64,000 bases of DNA from Azorinus chamasolen (Eukaryota > Mollusca > Bivalvia > Cardiida > Solecurtidae). The notes under the pieces were generated by a model. That model was given only the letters and a program-made list of their open reading frames with translations. It was not told the DNA's origin and searched no databases. This document shows positions 58,814-64,000 of the stretch, piece by piece. The stretch covers positions 66,436,269 to 66,500,268 of the forward strand of contig OY755237.1 in the NCBI GenBank assembly GCA_963576725.1. Direction: 5' to 3'. Positions within the stretch are counted from its first letter, which is position 1. Each line of letters begins with the position of its first letter. A program made the translations under genes and the position numbers.

Positions 58814-59500
58814 CTTTGTATAGTTTATCCCGTTTTAATTTCACTTCACAATCACCAACATTTAGAAATGAAGTTCTACTATTTGTTATTATAAGAAAAA
58901 ACTTTTCCTTCGGTCACTTCTAAGCCTCATTCACAGAATGTGAAAGATTTGGTCAGTCAAGGGTTTCCCCCACTTGACAAAACACCTATCATCAATAATC
59001 AGATATAACGTAGATAGCAGAGATTTTTCTTCCTTAACGGAAAACACAGCACTTAAAACACTTCATATCCAATAATATACCTTCCTCAATAGTCCAATCT
59101 TCGTTGTAAACACATATTTTTAAACACAGATATATATATTTATCTGGTCATTCTGGAATAAGTTATAGCGGAAGACTTCCCTCAATTTCGATTCACACTT
59201 ATACAAGTAGTATCATCGAGATGTTAGTAAATAGTCGGCCAATGATATACTGCCACTTGAAATGACACAGCCACAAACACTGGTCTCGGCTCAGTCAGGT
59301 GTACAATTTACTATCCAAAGTAGTATCTGACAATATAATCATCTAGCCAAACAGTCAAGCCTGCTTAATTTGGTAAATAACTCCAACTGACCAAGTTTCC
59401 CACATCCGCAGCTTATAAATTAGCTGTTCAAAACAAATTGTTTAAATGGTACTGATTTAAAATTTCAACAGTACGAAACTTTTTTTACCTGATCACTTAT
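58814..59500 (-). promoter_or_regulatory. 5' flank of the Rabin8-like gene: possible promoter and 5' UTR
   Basis: This is about 690 bp of mostly repeat-free sequence upstream of the candidate first exon. On the minus strand an AT-rich TATA-like run (AAATATATATATC) lies at about 59129-59141, roughly 320 bp before the ATG. No CpG-rich region is present. Promoter identity is inference from position and lack of MITEs. Confidence 0.25.
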
Positions 59501-60023
59501 TTAACTCTTTACCCCATAAATACAACTTTCTTATTACAACTCCTTTGCATACAGAGTAGACCCAGATGAGACTGCTCCTCTAAGAGTCGTCTGATCAGGG
59601 TCTACTCTATTTGCTTATCCCTTTCACTCATATAAACATGTTTTCTCATATAAACATGTTTTCACACATTTGCAAACAAAGTAGACCCAGATCAGGCGGC
59701 TCCTTTAGGAGCCATCTATTCATCAGGGTCTGCTCTGTTTGTTTATAGAATTTGAAAGATCTGTTTCTTTACTTTCTAAAATGAATACAATGTTCCACCT
59801 TTCATATTTCGTTTTAACTATTTTGTCCATGAATATTCAGTAGGTGTTGAAATTTGTAATAAACAGAACAGGGAATTTTTAGGGTTAAATGATATAGATC
59901 TGATTCTACAGTTTCTACGACGACACTTCCTGTGTCAATGTGCAGCATATTATAACAGTCAATCTAATAAACATTCATGGTGTCATTATTTCTTACATGA
60001 ATATTCATAGAATACAAGGTTAA
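59501..60023 (-). mobile_element. P2 MITE interrupted by a P1 MITE
   Basis: TTAACTCTTTACCCCATAAA and CATAGAATACAAGGTTAA ends. The internal sequence TTTGCTTAT|P1|ATGATATAGATCTGATTC closes to consensus. Confidence 0.75.
59617..59887 (+). mobile_element. P1 MITE with a short internal duplication
   Basis: CCCTTTCACTCATATAAACA; CATATAAACATGTTTTC occurs twice in tandem. Right end AACAGGGAATTTTTAGGGTTAA. Confidence 0.75.
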
Positions 60024-60370
60024 TCACAGAAACTGCCAACACTGCTCAACACATTTCTGTCATTTTCTATTCATAATCATTTATTTACAAATTCTCTGTA
60101 ATCCAAAAGCAGTTTGAAATAAAAATACGAGTAAAACAAACACAGATATTCCCATGCAACACTTAATTCATAATTTCCAACATCAACAACACTAACAGCC
60201 AATAGTTTCCGTCACCACTTCAACTTTGCCCGAAGGTTCAACTTTTTAGTAACTGCAACATAGTCATTAAAGCAATTTGATCTCTAAATGATTTTGTTGT
60301 GGTGATACATGTACTTCCCCCGCATGTGGTTAGTCAGCACAGCCAACCTTACACAAGATTGTATTAACTC
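60024..60370. other. Unassigned upstream sequence
   Basis: No gene or repeat recognised. Confidence 0.35.
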
Positions 60371-60895
60371 TTAACACTTTACTCCATAATTACGCCTTTC
60401 TATGCCTTTGCAAACAGAGTACCAGTAGACCCAGATCAGATTGTACATCTCCTTAGTATAATAGGAGCTGTCTGCGTCTGATCAGGATCTGCTCTGTTTG
60501 CTTATGATATAATTAACCCTTCACTTGCTGTTCACGTCAATATACCTACCTGTAAATAGTGAAGACCCAGATGAGACAGCTCCTGCAGGAGCTGTCTCAT
60601 CAGGGTCTGCACTATTTACAAGTTGATTGTGTAACCAGTGCACTCTACAGCAGTGATTGCACAGCGAAATACTTGTACACAGTGGAGATATATGTAATTA
60701 TACAACAGGGCATGGGTAAAGAAGGAGAAATGTATTTTAAAATTCAGCAAGAGAAGGGTTAATAATAGATCTGATTCTACAGTTTCTGACACGGCAAAAA
60801 ATTCCTGTGTCCATGTTCTATTTATAACAATAATTCTAATTAATATTCATGATGCCATTATTTCTTACATAAATATTCATGGAGTAAAGGGTTAA
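60371..60895 (-). mobile_element. P2 MITE interrupted by a P4 MITE
   Basis: TTAACACTTTACTCCATAAT to CATGGAGTAAAGGGTTAA; P4 lies between GCTTATGATATAA and TAATAGATCTGATTC. Confidence 0.85.
60513..60762 (+). mobile_element. P4 MITE
   Basis: TTAACCCTTCACTTGCTGTT to AAGAGAAGGGTTAA, 250 bp. Confidence 0.9.
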
Positions 60896-60959
60896 ATGTT
60901 GAATTTTCCAAAAGGGAATGATCAATTATCATTTAACAATAAATCCATTCAGTACATAA

Positions 60960-61330
60960 AGTTCATTCCGTCTGAGGGCTTAAGTGTGAGAAGACTGAAT
61001 GACAAACACCGCAGACATTTCAAGGTAATTTTTTACTATGACAAAAACTGTAGAATCCAATCTATATTATATCAAAAGCAAACAGAGCAGACCCTCATCA
61101 GACGGCTCCTATAGGAGCCGTCTGATCTGGGTCTACTCTGTTTGCAAATGCACAAAAAGGCATTTATATGAGGGAAAAGGTTAAAGTACACAGAGTCTAT
61201 TCCTTTTGAAAGGCTAAGTGTGAGAGGATCCTGAATGACAAACACTGCAGAGTGATCAGAGGGCTCCTCTGCCCGCTGATCCAGGTTTACAATTTGTAAA
61301 TGCCTGAAAACTCATTTCCCACATTAAACT
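60960..61330 (+). mobile_element. S-family repeat split or duplicated around a P2 right half
   Basis: AAGTGTGAGAAGACTGAATGACAAACAC (60983-61010) recurs as AAGTGTGAGAGGATCCTGAATG at 61217. A P2 3' part with perfect apex GGCTCCTATAGGAGCC lies between (61028-61184). Confidence 0.6.
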
Positions 61331-61513
61331 GTTTACCTCTTTCAACACTAAGCAACTTAATATGTCCAGACATAATTGTCAAAATACATTTTGCTTTGAA
61401 TTCTTGTGACAAACACTGATCCTACTGATATGGAAAATTAGATGTAAACAATTTGAAGGTTGGGTGCAATATTAGTTGTAACTAACATTCTATGGGGAGA
61501 AACACTCAGATAA

Positions 61514-61590
61514 CCTTTACAAATAGTTCAAATCCAAATGAAATGCCAAGTAACTCAATATCTCATCAGGATCCAAACTGTTTGACACTC
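61514..61590. mobile_element. P5-type hairpin
   Basis: ATAGTTCAAATCCAAATGAA and TCTCATCAGGATCCAAACTG. Confidence 0.5.
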
Positions 61591-61678
61591 TGATCAATTT
61601 AGAAAGATGAGAAAAACCCTAAAAACATACTACCCGAAATATTTGGGCACCGTGTCCATTAGTTTATTAGGTTGAGTA

Positions 61679-61939
61679 ATGCCTAGTTTACATTTGCCAC
61701 GGAGGCCGTACGAGGTCGTACAATGCCTGTAACCATGTGTTTACTGGCTGCGGGCTTGAGATTTTTGAAAATATGTATAACTTATTTAATGATAAATTAT
61801 AGGGGCTGCGGCGCCAGGGAATCCGTATCAAAATCGTACAGCGACCGCCTGCCTCCGTATGGAGACCACATGGAAATGCCCTTATACGACGAGTCTACAG
61901 ATGCCATAAACTCATCGCAAGGCAAATGTAAACTGGCAT
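61679..61939. mobile_element. TIR element of about 260 bp, GC-richer, unlike the other families
   Basis: AGTTTACATTTGCC (61685-61698) is perfectly inverted at 61921-61934, and ATGCC/GGCAT extends the pair with one extra base on the left. The interior (CGGAGGCCGTACGAGGTCGT, CAGCGACCGCCTGCCTCCGT) is CG-rich. An open frame spans 61723-61941 but matches nothing I know. Confidence 0.65.
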
Positions 61940-62356
61940 AAGGCAATTAGGCACAATTTTGATAGGCACTGATCCCCTTGCTGGACCAAGTCTGATTTAT
62001 CAGTGCTTTACAATGGGCATCTAAAAGGACCAGAGAAAATCTTATCAATAATAAGAGTAGGGCATCCCGCCAGAATTCTCTGTATCTGCTCCCCTCTCTC
62101 CAGGGTGTCCAATAAGCCCATAGTTGATCAACAAAACCAACCAACTAACCATTTTGACAGTTTTTGACTGACATAGTAACAAACAGTGTAGATCCGTCAT
62201 TATTGCGTCATTTCTTAACTGAAATTAATTTTGCCAAACATACAATTAATTTGGAATCGGTGTCTAACAATAGACAATGAAATTTAGGAATGCCCAATTG
62301 AAACTGTAAGATCCATGTGCATGTATAGGTGGCAAAAATAAAACAGATCTATCCAA
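61940..62356. other. Unassigned upstream sequence
   Basis: No gene or repeat recognised. Confidence 0.35.
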
Positions 62357-62607
62357 TTAACCCTTTACTCCATGAATATTCATGTAAGAAATAATGACAC
62401 CATGATAGCCATTCAATAGACAACGTTTTATAAAGGCACATGACCAAAGAAACATTTGACCATAGCAGAAACTGAACAATACCTACATTTTATTTCATAA
62501 GCAGTCAGAGCAGATTCTGATCAGATGGCTACTATAGGAGCCATTTGATTTGGGTCTACTCTGTTTGCAAATGCATGAAAGGGCATTTATATGAAGAAAA
62601 GAGTTAA
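62357..62607 (+). mobile_element. P2 MITE
   Basis: TTAACCCTTTACTCCATGAA to ATGAAGAAAAGAGTTAA; hairpin GATGGCTACTATAGGAGCC. Confidence 0.85.
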
Positions 62608-63068
62608 CCCTTTACTTCATGTAGATTCAGATCCGTAACACATATAATTATGAGGTAGCTCTAATACATTAGAGTTGTCTGATCTGGGTCTGCTCTGTTT
62701 GCAAATGCATGAGAAGGCATTTATATGAATGAAAGGGTTAACACTTTACTTCATGTAGATTCAGATCTGTAACTCAATATGAGCTGTCTGATCTGGGTCT
62801 ACTCTGTTTGTAAATGCATGAGAAGGCATTTATATAAATGAAAGGGTTAACCCTTTACTTCATGTAGATTCAGATCTCTAATGCAATATGAGCTGTCTGA
62901 TCTGGGTCTACTCTGTTTGTAAATGCATGAGAAGGCATTTATATGAATGAAAGGGTTAACCCTTTACTTCATGTATATTCAGATCTGTAACTCAATATGA
63001 GCTGTCTGATCTGGGTCTACTCTGTTTGTAAATGTGTCAAAAGTTGTCTCTATCAGGTAAAGGGTTAA
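62604..63068 (+). repeat. Four head-to-tail copies of a deleted P2 MITE joined at TTAA
   Basis: TTAA junctions at 62604, 62738, 62847, 62956 and 63065. The last three units are each 109 bp: CTTCATGTAGATTCAGATCT, AATATGAGCTGTCTGATCTG, GAGAAGGCATTTATATGAAT. Each keeps both P2-type ends but only the right hairpin arm. Confidence 0.92.
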
Positions 63069-63240
63069 GAATTTATCATTTCACACTTTTTATTTGCTTT
63101 TTATGCCTTCATACGTGCACCATTATGATGGAAAACTTTATTTTGAAATGTAAGCATTAATAGAGACGAGAATGATGAATGGTATCATCTCCATTGTGGT
63201 CATATTCTGCCACATGGCTTATCCATCATCAACCCACAGT

Positions 63241-63476
63241 TTAACCTTTTACCTGATAGAAACATCTTATCACACCTTTGCAAACAGAGAAGACCCAGAT
63301 CAGACAGCTCCTATAGGAGCTGTCTGATCAGAGTCTGCTCTGTTTGCTTATGACATAATATTGATCTGATTATAGTTTCTGTTTAGGCCAAAATTCCCTG
63401 TGTTAATATTCAATTATAAAAAATAATCAATTTAATATTCATAATGTCCTACTTTCTTATATGAATAAAAGGTTAA
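63241..63476 (-). mobile_element. P2 MITE, reversed
   Basis: TTAACCTTTTACCTGATAGA to ATATGAATAAAAGGTTAA; apex ACAGCTCCTATAGGAGCTGT. Confidence 0.8.
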
Positions 63477-63565
63477 CAAACTGTGGCCACATCCTATTGG
63501 TAATTTTCCAGGTAACTTGTCATATTTATCTTACTACATGTAAATAACAACAAAATACAATAACA

Positions 63566-63828
63566 TTAACTTTTTACATGATGACTATTCATGTTATGAT
63601 GTAAGATAACAACTTTATGAATCCCATTACCAGTAGCTGAAATTTCGTAATGGTAAATTTAATAACAACTGATGTTTTGGCTACTGGCAGAAATTGAAGA
63701 ATCATATTTATTATCATCCCATAAACACACTTAAGAAGACCCTGATGAGACAGCTCTGAAAGGAGCTGTTTGATCTGGGTCTACCCTTCAAAGGCATCAA
63801 AAGGCCTATTTATTTGTTAACGGGTTAA
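63566..63828 (+). mobile_element. P2 MITE
   Basis: TTAACTTTTTACATGATGAC to TTTGTTAACGGGTTAA; apex AGCTCTGAAAGGAGCT. Confidence 0.75.
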
Positions 63829-64000
63829 GACATGACAATATACTTAAAACCTACATTAGATGCCAAGAAAATAGGTCTGTGATCAGGATCTAACCCATTT
63901 ACCAACAAATGTTCAGTAACTTGATGTTTTAAAAGCAAGGAAAAGACTCACTGAAAACTGAAACTTGGTGTCATGTTTTGTTTACATTTAACCATAATTT

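Noticed and set aside
61723..61941. Open frame of 72 codons in the CG-rich TIR element
   Set aside because: It runs through the right terminal repeat and has no recognisable motif. It is probably chance openness in CG-rich sequence.
1..64000. Autonomous transposase or helicase genes for the MITE and pearl families
   Set aside because: No frame in either strand shows DDE, DDD or Rep/helicase motifs. All elements here seem non-autonomous.

Overview
This is animal nuclear DNA: AT-rich, with split genes, GT-AG introns and very dense short repeats. The repeat types point to a bivalve mollusc, probably a heterodont clam. The signs are pearl-like elements with a CAAGAGGGCC start, internal tandem repeats, a GACGACG-type microsatellite and a GAGCTAAAAA end, plus tRNA-derived SINE and foldback MITE loads. 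The species is inference.

Only one protein-coding gene is supported. On the minus strand, at least ten and probably eleven exons between 58813 and 19275 encode an ortholog of Rabin8/GRAB (RAB3IP/RAB3IL1), the Sec2-type guanine nucleotide exchange factor for Rab8/Rab3. All exon phases join, and the 11-exon model gives 1113 coding bases (370 residues plus stop). Exons 2-5 carry the Sec2 coiled coil; exons 7-11 carry the conserved C-terminal half. The first coding exon (58755-58813) is a weaker call. The gene spans about 40 kb, and its introns consist mostly of transposon debris.

The rest is a mosaic of non-autonomous elements. No intact transposase was seen. Working families used below: P1 (TTAA, CCCTTTCCCTCATATAAACG at one end, ACAGGGAAAGGG at the other, about 250 bp); P2 (CCCTTTACTCCATGAATATT at one end, GGCGTATTTATGGAGTAAAG at the other, 230-250 bp), with P2b a variant ending in CCCTTTCCCTGTTGAATATT; P3 (CCCATTCCCTCATAG..., core GTGATAAATAGAGCATTTGC); P4 (CCCTTCGCTTGCT..., about 250 bp); P5 (TTAACTCTTTCGCTGCC...). 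All P families end in TTAA with CCCTT-type inverted ends, as expected for piggyBac-derived MITEs. T1-T4 begin CAGTAAAACC or a variant, sit in TA, and look pogo/Tigger-like. S and F are hairpin families without clear terminal repeats. 'Pearl' means Helentron/HINE-like elements.

The most unusual feature is that P1, P2, P3, P4, S and the T families, although their ends differ, nearly all carry a long central palindrome with the same apex, CTCCTNNAGGAG. Several nested insertions show their target duplications directly (TTAA at 9631/9853, TA at 56767/56929), which gives internal proof of mobility and relative age. Other notable structures are head-to-tail MITE arrays sharing TTAA junctions (62604-63068), a minisatellite that looks grown from a T-family terminus (35935-36525), a 790-bp higher-order repeat of P3 hairpins (31140-32840), and a SINE with a perfect 15-bp target duplication (26273-26805).

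Region by region: 1-18900 is 3' intergenic repeat mosaic; 19275-58813 is the Rabin8-like gene; 58814-64000 is upstream flank, again rich in MITEs.
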